Positions 15,441 to 23,790 of a stretch of DNA of 40,322 nt are shown piece by piece. The notes beneath the pieces were generated by a model, which did not search any database, had not been told where the DNA came from, and saw nothing but the letters and a program-made list of their open reading frames with translations. The translations under genes were made by a program, and so were the position numbers. The stretch covers positions 1 through 40,322 of the forward strand of contig SFMP01000187.1 of assembly GCA_004554395.1 (NCBI GenBank), in the 5' to 3' direction. Within the stretch, counting starts at the first letter, position 1; each line of letters opens with the position of its first letter. Source of the DNA: Myxococcales bacterium. Lineage in GTDB: Bacteria; Myxococcota_A; Bradymonadia; UBA4248.

Positions 15441-16772
15441 ATGGCGAAAAAGTCGGGATTTCATCTGGAACTCATTCCCAATATGTATGAAATCGGGCTG
15501 TTTAAGTTTGTGCTCGCTTCGCAACGCCGTTTGCGCATTTCGTGCGCTGTTAGCATATTGGCGACTGTCGTATCGTTTTTTGCGATTGGTCGCGTGCTAC
15601 GCTATTGCTTTTTGCCATTCTGGGCAAATTCATGCTTGATGTTGGTGCTCTATATCGGAGCCATTGCGGCCGCCTATATCGTCGCATTGACAATAGGCGA
15701 CATCTGGTTCGCTGGTCCGTGGCGCGAAAAAATGCGACTCGGTTCTCGCTTTGTCCCGAGTAGCATAGACGAAGAAAAGGCGCTCATTCGCAATAAAAAT
15801 TTTTTATTTATCGTGTTTTGGGCAATATCTATTGCGATCTTTGCCTTCGGTGCCGATTTCGTCACGGGATCGAATTTGCGTTGGTATCATACCTATGGCG
15901 GATTGATCCATTCGATGCATAGCGAAGATGCATCCGAGCGCGAAGCCGTATTGAAATCCCTTTCCAATGCCATCCACGATAAAAAGTGGCAGAATCCCGA
16001 TATCCGCGATCAATTGGCAACGATGATCGACGATCCCGATTCGGCCGTTCGCGCTCGTGCGGCATACATCGTCGGACGCGCAAAGATCGTCGAAGCCGCC
16101 GATGGGCTTGCTCGCCTTTTGCGCGACGATACGGCGTCCGACGATGCTCGAAGCGAAGCCGCTATCGCCCTAGGGCGCCTCGAATGGATGCCCGCACGAG
16201 CCCATCTATTGGCCGTCTTGCGATCGACATTTGCCACAAATCACGGCGATAACGGCGTGATGATGTCGATTTTATATGCATTCTACGAAATGCAAGACCA
16301 AACCGTCGCACGCGATATCTCCGAAATCGTCGAAACTTGTCGAGATTCGGGAGATTGTGGCGTCGATCTCCAAGCCTATGCCTATTTCTACCTCAAATCG
16401 ATGAGGCCAAAGACTGCCGCAGCCCTGGCCTTCTCGGTGCTCGATAATGCCCAAACCACAACCGCTCAAAAGTGCTTTGCCGCCGACCTCGTCCGATTCA
16501 CTGCGTCGAAAACCGATATCCCAAAGATCAAATCCCTATTCGACAAAGCACCACGCGACCTAGAATGCCCCGTCATGTATCGGAAATTCCACAGCGAAGC
16601 CGCCGTCGTCCTCTTCGAAAAAGATACGATGCGAGCGCTATTTGTGCGAGCTGTGGGCAATCTCAAAGATGCCGCCGATTACGATTGGATTTGGATGGTC
16701 GGCGCAAATGCGAACGAAAACATGCGCACGCGAAAAGTCGCCGAAATGTATGCGCGTGCCTTGCAAAAGTGA
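15441..16772 (+). CDS. Membrane protein with HEAT-like repeat domain
   Basis: The 443-aa product has no named family that I recognise beyond HEAT/PBS-type repeats. Three membrane segments are visible at about 33-52, 63-86 and 122-140. They are followed by a soluble region in which helices such as VRARAAYIVGRAKIVEAADGLARLLRDDTASDDARSEAAIALGRL (split over about 205-250) show the paired-helix pattern of HEAT repeats. HEAT domains are protein-binding scaffolds. The remaining C-terminal part is helical with scattered cysteines. The start at 15441 follows aaagaaggt. It lies 110 bp after the cyclophilin gene on the same strand and could be co-transcribed. Confidence 0.72.
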   Translation: MAKKSGFHLELIPNMYEIGLFKFVLASQRRLRISCAVSILATVVSFFAIGRVLRYCFLPFWANSCLMLVLYIGAIAAAYIVALTIGDIWFAGPWREKMRLGSRFVPSSIDEEKALIRNKNFLFIVFWAISIAIFAFGADFVTGSNLRWYHTYGGLIHSMHSEDASEREAVLKSLSNAIHDKKWQNPDIRDQLATMIDDPDSAVRARAAYIVGRAKIVEAADGLARLLRDDTASDDARSEAAIALGRLEWMPARAHLLAVLRSTFATNHGDNGVMMSILYAFYEMQDQTVARDISEIVETCRDSGDCGVDLQAYAYFYLKSMRPKTAAALAFSVLDNAQTTTAQKCFAADLVRFTASKTDIPKIKSLFDKAPRDLECPVMYRKFHSEAAVVLFEKDTMRALFVRAVGNLKDAADYDWIWMVGANANENMRTRKVAEMYARALQK

Positions 16773-17098
16773 GCCACAAGCCGCATAGCGATCAGACTTC
16801 GAACCTATCGGCGCCTTTTATGCGTCGTCGTGTCCCTTTTCTGATCCTATTGATGCAAAAACGTTGTATGTACACCCAATGTCGCTTTCGCAGATGCTAG
16901 CCGTCGAGCGATCGATGACTCGACGTGTCTCGGGGTTCTTTGAGTGCGCAACGATGCAGTCTCGACGATTGCGATAAACTGTGCACGAAAAGGCTGGCGA
17001 TTCAATCTTTTGGCGCGATTTGTTGACGTGGTGAATTGAATATCATTCGCCATCGATTCAAATTCTACGCACAAAATTCAGATAATAGGAGAAATCTC
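16773..17098. other. Intergenic gap without recognisable gene
   Basis: The 326-bp stretch between the HEAT-like protein and the FKBP lipoprotein holds only short out-of-context frames. A ttgacg hexamer at 17023-17028 has no good -10 partner at normal spacing. The only clear element is the ataggagaa ribosome site just before 17099. Confidence 0.5.
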
Positions 17099-18412
17099 AT
17101 GAAAAAATCGATAACTTGGTGCTTAGCAGGACTCATGTTGATCGGCTTGGCGGGCTGCAATAAAGCCGCAAAAGATGCCGATGCCGCCAAGGGCGGAGAA
17201 CAAGCTGTCGTCGCCGATGCGGCTCAAGCTGGCGCCGAATCTGCTGCTCAAGCTGGTGCCGAAGCCGCTCCAGCGGCTCCTGCAGCCGATGCCGCTCACG
17301 TAGCTCACCCCGGCGAAGTCCCCGCACCCGCCGATGTGGCTGCGCCGCCCGCAGACGCCATTAAAACAGAATCGGGGCTAGCCTATAAAAAATTGAAGAC
17401 GAACGAACAAGGGCGTGCCGTTGCCGCCTCCGATCTCGTCAAACTCAACTACACGGGCTGGACGACCGACGGTCACATGTTCGATACGAGCACTGATCGA
17501 CCCGATCCCGTCATCTTTTCGCCCGAGAACCTCATCCCCGGCATGAACGAAGCGATGACTTTGGCAAAAGTTGGCGAGTCGATTCGCGCTTGGATTCCCC
17601 AAGATCTGGCATACAAAGGCCAACCTGGCGCACCCGCAGGCATGCTCGTCTTCGATTTCGATATCATCGACGTCGTCACGCCAACCATGCCGCCCGCTAA
17701 CGCGCCCGAAGATGCCATCAAATTGCCCAGTGGCGTCGTCTATAAAATCGTCAAAACATCGCTCGGTGCAAAAGCCATCGCCGAAACCGACCTCGTCGAA
17801 CTCGATTTCGCCGGATGGACACAAGAAGACGGAAAGCGATTCCACTCCTCGCTCGAAATGAACGAAAGCCTCGCCGCACCCGTCAATACGATGTTCCCCG
17901 CTTGGAAAGAAGTTCTGCCCAAAGTCCACGTCGGCGATGTCGTCCAAATGTGGGTTCCTCAAGCCCATGGCATCGATCCCGATGGCAACTCCCTCAAGGG
18001 CAACCTCGTCTTCGAAATGACGATCTTGTCGGCGCGATCCATGCCACAACCGCCTGCCGATGTCGCGGCTCCGGGCGCCGACACGCAGAAAACGGAATCG
18101 GGAATCGCATGGCGTATCCTAAAACAAGGCACGGGTACGAAGCATCCGACGGCGAAGAGCACGGTCAAAGTCCACTACTCGGGCTGGACGACCGATGGCG
18201 TCATGTTTGATTCATCGATTGCTCGCGACAAGCCTATCGAATTCGGGCTCGACCAAGTCATCGCCGGCTGGACCGAAGCCGTTCAGCTCATGGTCCCAGG
18301 CGAGAAACGACTCGTCTGGATTCCCGAAGAACTCGCCTATAAAGGCCAACCAGGCGCACCCGCCGGCATGCTCGTCTTCGAAATCGAACTCATCGACATC
18401 GTCTCGGATTAA
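17099..18412 (+). CDS. Triple-domain FKBP-type PPIase lipoprotein
   Basis: The 437-aa product has a lipoprotein signal peptide with lipobox LAGC (Cys20), an Ala-rich linker (about 23-88), and three FKBP domains at about 91-193, 210-312 and 332-435. Domains 1 and 3 keep the FKBP core: V-x-Y-TGWTTDG-xMFD(S/T)S, the tryptophan-like pocket position in VIAGWTEAV, and the end GMLVFEIELIDI. Domain 2 has lost it: FDSS is replaced by FHSS and the pocket is altered. It should fold proteins in the periplasm, anchored to the inner or outer membrane. The start ATG at 17099 follows ataggag; an upstream ATG at 17036 would bury the signal peptide. A paralogue without signal peptide follows 123 bp downstream. 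Confidence 0.92.
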   Translation: MKKSITWCLAGLMLIGLAGCNKAAKDADAAKGGEQAVVADAAQAGAESAAQAGAEAAPAAPAADAAHVAHPGEVPAPADVAAPPADAIKTESGLAYKKLKTNEQGRAVAASDLVKLNYTGWTTDGHMFDTSTDRPDPVIFSPENLIPGMNEAMTLAKVGESIRAWIPQDLAYKGQPGAPAGMLVFDFDIIDVVTPTMPPANAPEDAIKLPSGVVYKIVKTSLGAKAIAETDLVELDFAGWTQEDGKRFHSSLEMNESLAAPVNTMFPAWKEVLPKVHVGDVVQMWVPQAHGIDPDGNSLKGNLVFEMTILSARSMPQPPADVAAPGADTQKTESGIAWRILKQGTGTKHPTAKSTVKVHYSGWTTDGVMFDSSIARDKPIEFGLDQVIAGWTEAVQLMVPGEKRLVWIPEELAYKGQPGAPAGMLVFEIELIDIVSD

Positions 18413-18455
18413 TATATTCCGTCGCTTAGCGCGGCGATATATTTTAATACAATCC

Positions 18456-18484
18456 ATCTCATGCCACCCACGGTGGCATGAGAT
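18456..18484. promoter_or_regulatory. 13-bp perfect hairpin between the two FKBP genes
   Basis: atctcatgccacc (18456-18468) pairs perfectly with ggtggcatgagat (18472-18484) around a three-base loop. It lies in the gap between the paralogous FKBP genes. No T run follows on the plus strand, so it may be an mRNA processing or stability element, or a weak terminator. Confidence 0.55.
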
Positions 18485-18535
18485 TAGAAAAGTATATAAA
18501 CACCGTATCATTTCAATCTAAGGAATACATTTATA

Positions 18536-19633
18536 ATGATCGAAGCGCCCGAAAACGTTGCAAATCCACCCCAAGAAGCTCTCAAAACCCCATCTGGAAT
18601 TGCATATCTGCATCTCAAAGAAGACAAAACCGGCGAAACAATCGCATCGAACGATTGGGTCATGATCCACTACACGGGATGGACAACCGATGGAAAGATG
18701 TTCGATTCGAGCAAGATTTCGGGCAAACCCGTCGTTTTCCCGCTCGAACAGCTCATCCCCGGCATGTCCGAAGCTCTCACGCTTGGGCGCGTCGGCGAGT
18801 CGATTCGCGTCTGGATTCCCGAAGAACTCGCCTATAAAGGCGCGCAAGGCATGCCACAAGGCATGCTCGTCTTCGATTTCGAAATCATCCAGCGCGTCAC
18901 CCCAGAAATGCCACCAGAAAAGCCGACCGAAACGGCGATTAAACTCCACGATGGCTTGTATTACCAAATCTTGTCGATTGGCAGCGGACGCGCCGTCATG
19001 CCCGACGACGTCGTCACACTCGATTTCATGGGCTGGACTGTCGCCGACAAAAAGCTCTTCCATAGCTCGCTCGAAGCTGGCGAACCCCTCGTCGCGCAAG
19101 TCTCCCAGCTCTTCCACGGCTTCCAAGACGTCCTCGTCCATACACATCAAGACGACATTCTCGTCATCTGGATGGATCAAAAATATGGCATCGATCCGAA
19201 TGGCCGCGAACTCAAAGGCGATCTGGTCTTTAGCATGCAAGTCGTCGACGTCGCCTCGATGCCCGAAGGCCTAGCCGCGCCCGACGATGTCGCCGCGCCA
19301 CCCGCCGACGCCGAAACGACTCAATCTGGACTCGCGACAAAAGTCCTATCGCCAGGCAAAGGCACCGTTCATCCCAAAGCCACCGATACCGTTCGCGTCC
19401 ATTACACGGGATGGACGACCGACGGCGCCATGTTCGATTCTTCAGTCCAACGCGGCGAGCCCGCGCAATTCCCGCTCAATCACGTCATTGCAGGCTGGAC
19501 CGAAGGCCTACAGCTCATGGTCGAGGGCGAAAAACGACGCCTCTGGATTCCGCAAGACCTAGCATATCGCGGTCAACCCGGCGCACCCGCCGGCATGCTC
19601 GTCTTCGACGTCGAACTTATCGCTATCGTATAA
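18536..19633 (+). CDS. Triple-domain FKBP-type PPIase without signal peptide
   Basis: The 365-aa product has the same three-domain layout as the preceding lipoprotein: domains at about 18-120, 135-238 and 262-365. Again only the first and last keep the YTGWTTDG...FDSS core; the middle one reads FHSS and has a replaced pocket. It begins almost at the first domain, with no signal peptide or lipobox. A weak aaggaa at 18520-18524 precedes the ATG at 18536. It looks like a tandem duplicate that lost, or never had, its export signal, giving a cytoplasmic counterpart to the lipoprotein. A missed upstream start is unlikely, because no in-frame signal sequence is found in the gap. Two terminators follow. 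Confidence 0.88.
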   Translation: MIEAPENVANPPQEALKTPSGIAYLHLKEDKTGETIASNDWVMIHYTGWTTDGKMFDSSKISGKPVVFPLEQLIPGMSEALTLGRVGESIRVWIPEELAYKGAQGMPQGMLVFDFEIIQRVTPEMPPEKPTETAIKLHDGLYYQILSIGSGRAVMPDDVVTLDFMGWTVADKKLFHSSLEAGEPLVAQVSQLFHGFQDVLVHTHQDDILVIWMDQKYGIDPNGRELKGDLVFSMQVVDVASMPEGLAAPDDVAAPPADAETTQSGLATKVLSPGKGTVHPKATDTVRVHYTGWTTDGAMFDSSVQRGEPAQFPLNHVIAGWTEGLQLMVEGEKRRLWIPQDLAYRGQPGAPAGMLVFDVELIAIV

Positions 19634-19695
19634 ACTCATTGCTATCGTATAATCTATTATCATTTATTATACCGATTATACATTGCATGCTTTTC

Positions 19696-19721
19696 CCCGC
19701 CCAAAGGGCGGGTTTCTTTTT
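19696..19721 (+). terminator. Rho-independent terminator
   Basis: cccgccc (19696-19702), loop aaa, gggcggg (19706-19712), then tttctttttat. It ends the FKBP transcription unit 62 bp after the stop. It repeats almost word for word about 100 bp further on. Confidence 0.85.
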
Positions 19722-19794
19722 ATCCAAAGCCCCGCATATCATCTACCATAAATATCATACATAAATGAACATACAGATTACACTATGTATTCCC

Positions 19795-19820
19795 CCCGCC
19801 AAAAGGGCGGGTTTCTTTTT
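19795..19820 (+). terminator. Second, near-identical Rho-independent terminator
   Basis: cccgcc (19795-19800), loop region aaaa, ggcggg (19806-19811), then tttctttttatcc. Downstream bases ccaaag match those after the first terminator, so a segment of about 35 bases has been copied. The pair insulates the convergent aldolase gene. Confidence 0.8.
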
Positions 19821-19895
19821 ATCCAAAGTCCCGTCGTATCATCTCTAATGTGTCATATCATTCTATGATTCAATCTACCCTATATAAAATAATTA

Positions 19896-20555
19896 TCAAT
19901 TAAACTTCACATAACCAGGGTGTTTGCCCGTCAAATGGTAAAACGATTCGCGCCGTTGCATGAGCGTATCGATGTCGTGGCGCGGCAAATCTTTCATGCC
20001 GCCAAGTTGGTGTGCAGCTAGCGAAATCTTTGCAAATTGTTCGAGCGATTCCATGCGGTAATACGCCGTGCGCAAATCGCCGCCAACGGTCAATGCGCCG
20101 TGAGCACGCAACAATAAAGCATCGTGGTGCGACAAATACGGCGCGATTGCCTCGGCAACGTCGTCTGTTCCTGGCATGGCAAACGGCACGACGGGCACCG
20201 CACCAACGGTCAAAACCGTCTCGATGAGCCCATAACCGTCGAGTGCTCGGTCGGCTGCGGCAAACGCCGTCGCGTACGGCGGATGCGCATGCACGACGGC
20301 CCGCACATCTTCTCGATCGGCATAACATCGCAAATGCATCGCCATTTCAGTCGACGGTCGCCTATCGCCCTCCACGACGCGCCCCGCACTATCGATGACG
20401 ACGAGCATATCGGGCTCGATCTCGCGCTTACTCACCCCCGACGGCGTGCAAACAATCGTCCCATCGTCGCGCCGCACCGACACATTCCCGTCGTTCGCCG
20501 CCACCCAGCCCTGCGACCACATCAAATGACAAACTTCACATAAATCTAGTGCCAT
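19896..20555 (-). CDS. Class II aldolase/adducin family protein
   Basis: The 219-aa product has the zinc-dependent class II aldolase fold of L-fuculose-1-phosphate and L-ribulose-5-phosphate enzymes. Visible residues are NDGNVSVR (about 21-28), the phosphate loop CTPSGVSK (about 36-43), E70 in STEMAMH, the zinc ligands H89 and H91 in VVHAHPPYA, and H152 in RAHGAL. All three zinc histidines and the catalytic Glu position are intact, so it should be active; the substrate cannot be read from the sequence. GGAGGAGAAC ahead of the minus-strand ATG at 20555 fixes the start; an earlier in-frame codon at 20573 has none. It stands alone, convergent with the FKBP genes. Confidence 0.9.
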   Translation of the reverse strand: MALDLCEVCHLMWSQGWVAANDGNVSVRRDDGTIVCTPSGVSKREIEPDMLVVIDSAGRVVEGDRRPSTEMAMHLRCYADREDVRAVVHAHPPYATAFAAADRALDGYGLIETVLTVGAVPVVPFAMPGTDDVAEAIAPYLSHHDALLLRAHGALTVGGDLRTAYYRMESLEQFAKISLAAHQLGGMKDLPRHDIDTLMQRRESFYHLTGKHPGYVKFN

Positions 20556-20746
20556 CGTTCTCCTCCACGGCAAAAATTACCACAAACGCGCATTCTAGCA
20601 CGCTTGCATGCCCGCGCAAACCGGCAAATATACGCCTTGCACCACCGCAAATTGTGTCGCCCTATATGACAACCTCGTGACAAACGCCGTCTATGATTCA
20701 TACTGCGTCGCAACAATGTGATATGCGTGGATTCGTCGATTTCAAT

Positions 20747-20825
20747 AAAGGAGGTTATCATGGATGCGCACGTCGATGCTTTTTCGCAAACAGCTACTTG
20801 GGGTCGATTGCACACTACCTCATGA
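20747..20825 (+). CDS. 21-codon ORF behind a very strong ribosome site
   Basis: AAAGGAGGT, a full anti-Shine-Dalgarno match, lies at 20747-20755. Four bases later an ATG at 20760 opens a 21-codon frame (MDAHVDAFSQTATWGRLHTT then Ser) ending at TGA 20823-20825. The peptide has no recognisable domain. It could be a leader peptide, a small protein, or the stump of a gene whose body has been replaced by the hairpin repeats downstream. The feature includes the ribosome site; the coding part is 20760-20825. Confidence 0.4.
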
Positions 20826-21049
20826 TTTATCGCTGTTTAGTATAATGATATACTCGACGACCTCACCCGCCGAGGCTATTGAATCCAACGTGCTTGCTTA
20901 TTTCAAACACGATCTTAAATCATATATATTGAATAACAAATTTGTTGCTTTCATATTTGAATCGTCGATGCCCATCAGAATCGACTGTTTCGAGTTCGTC
21001 GCCTTTGCCTTCGGCATACGGCGACGGTTTGGCCTGCCCTCTGGGCAGC

Positions 21050-21192
21050 CCAATGGCTACGGCTATTGCGCCCTTGGGCGCAATACGCCTCCGCTGTTTC
21101 GGCTATTGCGCCCAAGGGCGCAATACGCCTCCACGGCCGTGCTATGTGCTCGGGCGCAAGCGCCCTTGCGCGCATACGCACGGCTTTTTTTC
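21050..21192. repeat. Interspersed hairpin cluster C
   Basis: Three or four units of the form ggcTAT...ATAcgcc follow each other. Their cores are ttgcgcccttgggcgcaa, then ttgcgcccaagggcgcaa, then gtgctcgggcgcaagcgcc continuing to a pairing arm. Every core is a palindrome and neighbouring cores differ, while the outer ggcTAT and ATAcgcc remain. No gene is supported between 20826 and 21274. Confidence 0.8.
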
Positions 21193-21274
21193 GATGGCAA
21201 CCATGCCCGAAACGATGGCTCCGAAACTCGATCGACACAATGAACGATCACTCAACCAAACCTTATTATTGCTG

Positions 21275-21480
21275 GGCGAGTAGCCCCCAGCAACGCCGTG
21301 TGATGAATGAGTTCCGATCCATATTAAGCCCGTTAGGGCTTATGGCGAGTCGCCTCGGTACAGCCGGGGGATGAATGAGCTTCAATCCATATTAAGCCCG
21401 TTAGGGCTTATGGCGAGTAGCCCCCGGCAACGCCGGGGGTAAAAGAAGCCCTATTCCATATAAACCCCATTAGGGGTTTC
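21275..21480. repeat. 68-69-bp tandem repeat x3 with internal hairpins
   Basis: Units begin with ggcgagt at 21275, 21344 and 21412. Each holds two hairpins: a G/C one (clearest in unit three, cccccggc-aac-gccggggg) and an aagccc-gtta-gggctt or aaacccc-atta-ggggttt one. The final motif, ccattaggggtttccgaga, has a relative at about 37571-37590 after ftsK (ccattaggggattccgaaa), so this is a second dispersed repeat family. It has no coding content. Confidence 0.8.
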
Positions 21481-21553
21481 CGAGAAGACAAACTATGAAA
21501 ACGCCTATTTATATATTTACATTCATGTCGTTTATACATTGCAATCGCGATCC

Positions 21554-21725
21554 GAGCGCCGTATTGCGCAGCAATAGGCGCCAATTGCGTAGCCGTATTG
21601 CCCGTCGGGCAATAGGCGTAGCCCGAGCGCCGTATTGCGCAGCAATAGGCGCCAATTGCGTAGCCGTATTGCCCATCGGGCAATAGGCGTAGCCGACGCC
21701 GTATTGCGTAGCAATAGGCGGCGAC
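21554..21725. repeat. 71-bp tandem repeat x2.4 made of hairpin units (cluster D)
   Basis: Two 71-bp copies start with gagcgccgtattgcgc at 21554 and 21625, followed by a partial third. Each contains gccgTATTGCGCAGCAATAggc and gccgTATTGCCCGTCGGGCAATAggc, with one core base changed between copies in the loop (gtc to atc) and none in the stem. This is the same hairpin family as the other clusters, in opposite orientation to clusters B and C. Confidence 0.8.
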
Positions 21726-21765
21726 AAAAAAAAGAAATTCGGTGAAATAAAATAAATTCCGAATT

Positions 21766-21954
21766 TTATTCGCCTTGAGTGCTGCTGTTTTGCGGCAATG
21801 GTGCGGGGCGAACAGAACCGTCGGTGGCGTGGCATTCGTCGTCGACGCAATACTCGTCGGGTTCGCAACCGCACAAGGCAATCGAAGAATCATCGGAACA
21901 AGCGGCAAATACGAGAAGAACGTACAAGAAAAGTGGGAAGTAATAGAATTTCAT
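21766..21954 (-). CDS. Small cysteine-rich lipoprotein
   Basis: The 62-aa product has a signal peptide with a lipobox (VFAAC, Cys19) and a mature part of 44 residues containing CGCEPDEYCVDDEC, one compact Cys-rich module like those in the neighbouring 364-aa lipoprotein. Short length with a complete lipobox and Cys motif argues that it is real. It starts 16 bases after the upstream gene's stop on the same strand, probably co-transcribed; the ribosome site (ctgga) is weak. Confidence 0.6.
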   Translation of the reverse strand: MKFYYFPLFLYVLLVFAACSDDSSIALCGCEPDEYCVDDECHATDGSVRPAPLPQNSSTQGE

Positions 21955-21969
21955 TTTGTATCCAGAGAA

Positions 21970-23064
21970 CTAACCTTGTGGGAGGACGGCTTGATTGTGT
22001 AGGCCAGGCGAGTAGGGGTGTTCGCCGTCTTCGTCGGGTGTGATGGTGTCGTGTGGGACGAGGGCGTCGCGGCCTTGTTCGTCGCGCGTGCGCTTGTCGG
22101 CTGGGGGGAGGGCGGCCGAGATGCCGTCTTTGCCCGTCATGTCGGGGACGTTGACGGCGTGGATGCGCGTGTCGCCATGCTTGAGTTCGATGGCGAAGTT
22201 GCCGTTGGTTGCCACGTGTTCGGCGATGGCGTCGCTTTCGTAAGCGCGGCCCGTAATCGTGAGCGCTTCGAGCGGCGTGCCGGTCGGGTGAATGACGAGA
22301 TAGATGTTGGGCGCAAGGCAGCCTGTGAGCGGCAAAGTGGCGTTGCCAACGGTGAACGTGAGATTGTCGAGGCGGATTTGCGATGCCGTTGTGTTGTGCA
22401 GCTCGATGAACTTTTGCTGATTGCTCGCCGTGTGCTCCATCTTTTTGTCGGCGATGGGATTGGTGAAAACTTCGCTGATTTCAATCGATTCGGCAGTAGC
22501 GTTAATGCAATCCGACGTCGTGCATGTGTGTGCGATGCAAGTGCCCGATGTACAGTCTGAATCATTTTGACACTTTTTGCCGTTTGCGCATGCGGGGCAC
22601 GAACCGCCGCAGTCGATGTCGGTTTCGCCGGCGTCGAGTTTGCCGTTGGTGCAGGCATCGGGCGTTGGCTCGGGGGCAATGCAACGTTTTGATTCTGTAT
22701 CGCAGACGAGCCCGTCTTTGCAGTCGGCGGTCGTTTTGCAAGTCTGTTGCGGGATGTCGACGCATTTCGATGTTTTTGTGTCGCATTGCATCCCGACGTT
22801 GCAATCGCTGTCGTCGGAGCAGAGTCGTTGCGATGGGTCGATGCACGATTTCGTGGCGTTATCGCAGACTTCGTTTGCGTTGCAGTCGGCGTCGGTGCGG
22901 CATTGCGCATCGGCGTAGTTGCGACATGTGAGCGTCGTCTGGTCGCAATACTGGTCTTTGGCGCAATCGAAGCGCGTCGAGCACGCTGGCACGCTGATGT
23001 CATCGCTTTGCCCGCAACCTGCAACGGCGAGCCCAATTATGATTCCAAAAGTACACTTTTTCAT
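21970..23064 (-). CDS. Cys-rich lipoprotein with C-terminal lamin-tail-like domain
   Basis: The 364-aa product has a lipobox VAGC (Cys17). Four Cys-rich repeats follow, of the C-x-x-D-x-D-C-x...CD...C type common in myxobacterial surface lipoproteins (about 28-135). A segment TNGKLDAGETDIDCGGSCPAC (split, about 139-160) and another CQNDSDC repeat come next. The last 170 residues (from about ESIEISEVFTNP) have the beta-sandwich pattern of lamin-tail domains: KFIELHNTTASQIRLDNLTF, then YLVIHPTG and FAIELKHGD. Likely an outer-membrane surface protein of unknown ligand. GGGAGGAG ahead of the ATG at 23064 supports the start. Confidence 0.8.
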   Translation of the reverse strand: MKKCTFGIIIGLAVAGCGQSDDISVPACSTRFDCAKDQYCDQTTLTCRNYADAQCRTDADCNANEVCDNATKSCIDPSQRLCSDDSDCNVGMQCDTKTSKCVDIPQQTCKTTADCKDGLVCDTESKRCIAPEPTPDACTNGKLDAGETDIDCGGSCPACANGKKCQNDSDCTSGTCIAHTCTTSDCINATAESIEISEVFTNPIADKKMEHTASNQQKFIELHNTTASQIRLDNLTFTVGNATLPLTGCLAPNIYLVIHPTGTPLEALTITGRAYESDAIAEHVATNGNFAIELKHGDTRIHAVNVPDMTGKDGISAALPPADKRTRDEQGRDALVPHDTITPDEDGEHPYSPGLHNQAVLPQG

Positions 23065-23143
23065 CGTCTCCTCCCGCGTTACGTCGTTCTAACGATCATA
23101 ACATGTCGTTGCGTGCGGTTCAAGCAAAACGCAAAGCGGCGCA

Positions 23144-23416
23144 TTAGAACGGAGGATTTTTTGCGCTTTCGACGATTTCGTCTAGGAAGCTCTCTTTCAT
23201 GCCTTGGTTTCGCTCTTGGATTTCGCGAAACGACAAGATGAGGTCGACCGATGGGATGTCGGCTTCGATTGTGAGTTGCTCTTCGTCGAGGTCGAACGAT
23301 GTCGGTTTTGGGGTACTGTCTTGTGCTTGCGCGGGCGCGGGCATGATGAGACCAAACAGCGCACAAACGCCTAAAACCGTGATGATTTGCAAGTTTTTGA
23401 TTGTCGATCGCTTCAT
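23144..23416 (-). CDS. Small secreted protein, GltF/NfsF-like candidate
   Basis: The 90-aa product has a signal peptide (about 1-31, ending AQA) and a mature acidic part ending SFLDEIVESAKNPPF. I recognise this short C-terminal pattern (FL-x-E-I-x-ES-x...PF) as one that small secreted proteins near TPR motility/sporulation genes of myxobacteria carry, but the match is short and from memory. Its place after TPR genes resembling GltC-GltD-GltE (NfsC-D-E) supports a GltF/NfsF-like role in an envelope complex. AGGTGAG lies ahead of the ATG at 23416. It is separated from the TPR lipoprotein by 374 bp of repeat DNA. Confidence 0.55.
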   Translation of the reverse strand: MKRSTIKNLQIITVLGVCALFGLIMPAPAQAQDSTPKPTSFDLDEEQLTIEADIPSVDLILSFREIQERNQGMKESFLDEIVESAKNPPF

Positions 23417-23470
23417 TTTCTCACCTATCGCCTATGAACGGGGCGTGCCCGCTATCGCCTGCTATGCTTG

Positions 23471-23640
23471 TTTTGTATCTAAAGTTCGTTTTGTGAGTTC
23501 GTTTCTCAAAATTGTATCTCGAGTTCGTTTTCCAAGATTGCATCTCGAGTTCGTTCTCCAAGATTTTGTCTTGAGCTCGATTATCAAGATTGCATTTTGA
23601 GTTCGTTTTCCAAGTAGTCCAGATTGTATCTTGAGTCCGT
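23471..23640. repeat. 26-bp tandem repeat, about six copies
   Basis: Four contiguous 26-bp units start at 23511, 23537, 23563 and 23589 (type attgcatctcgagttcgttc then tccaag). Partial units lie on both sides (23471-23510 and 23623-23640). The unit length is not a multiple of three, so it is not coding. It fills part of the 374-bp gap between the TPR lipoprotein and the small secreted protein, inside what otherwise looks like one operon. Confidence 0.85.
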
Positions 23641-23790
23641 ATCGTATTGCCTGCTCGGAATGCGCATCGCTTGAGTTCGCCACCGTCGTGTCTATCTCAG
23701 CCAGCCATCGTCTTTCGAGCGGTGGGGCGTCAAAACATGGCGCCTTTGACTGAGTCCGAGGGCACTTCAAAAACTGTGCCCATGGTACCA

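Noticed and set aside
20764..21243. A 159-codon plus-strand frame
   Set aside because: Most of it is hairpin repeats of cluster C, and it has no ribosome site at its own start; the strong site belongs to the 21-codon frame in another phase.
21050..21730. A CRISPR array
   Set aside because: The units are palindromes of uneven length with varying cores and no equal-length unique spacers, and no cas genes are near.
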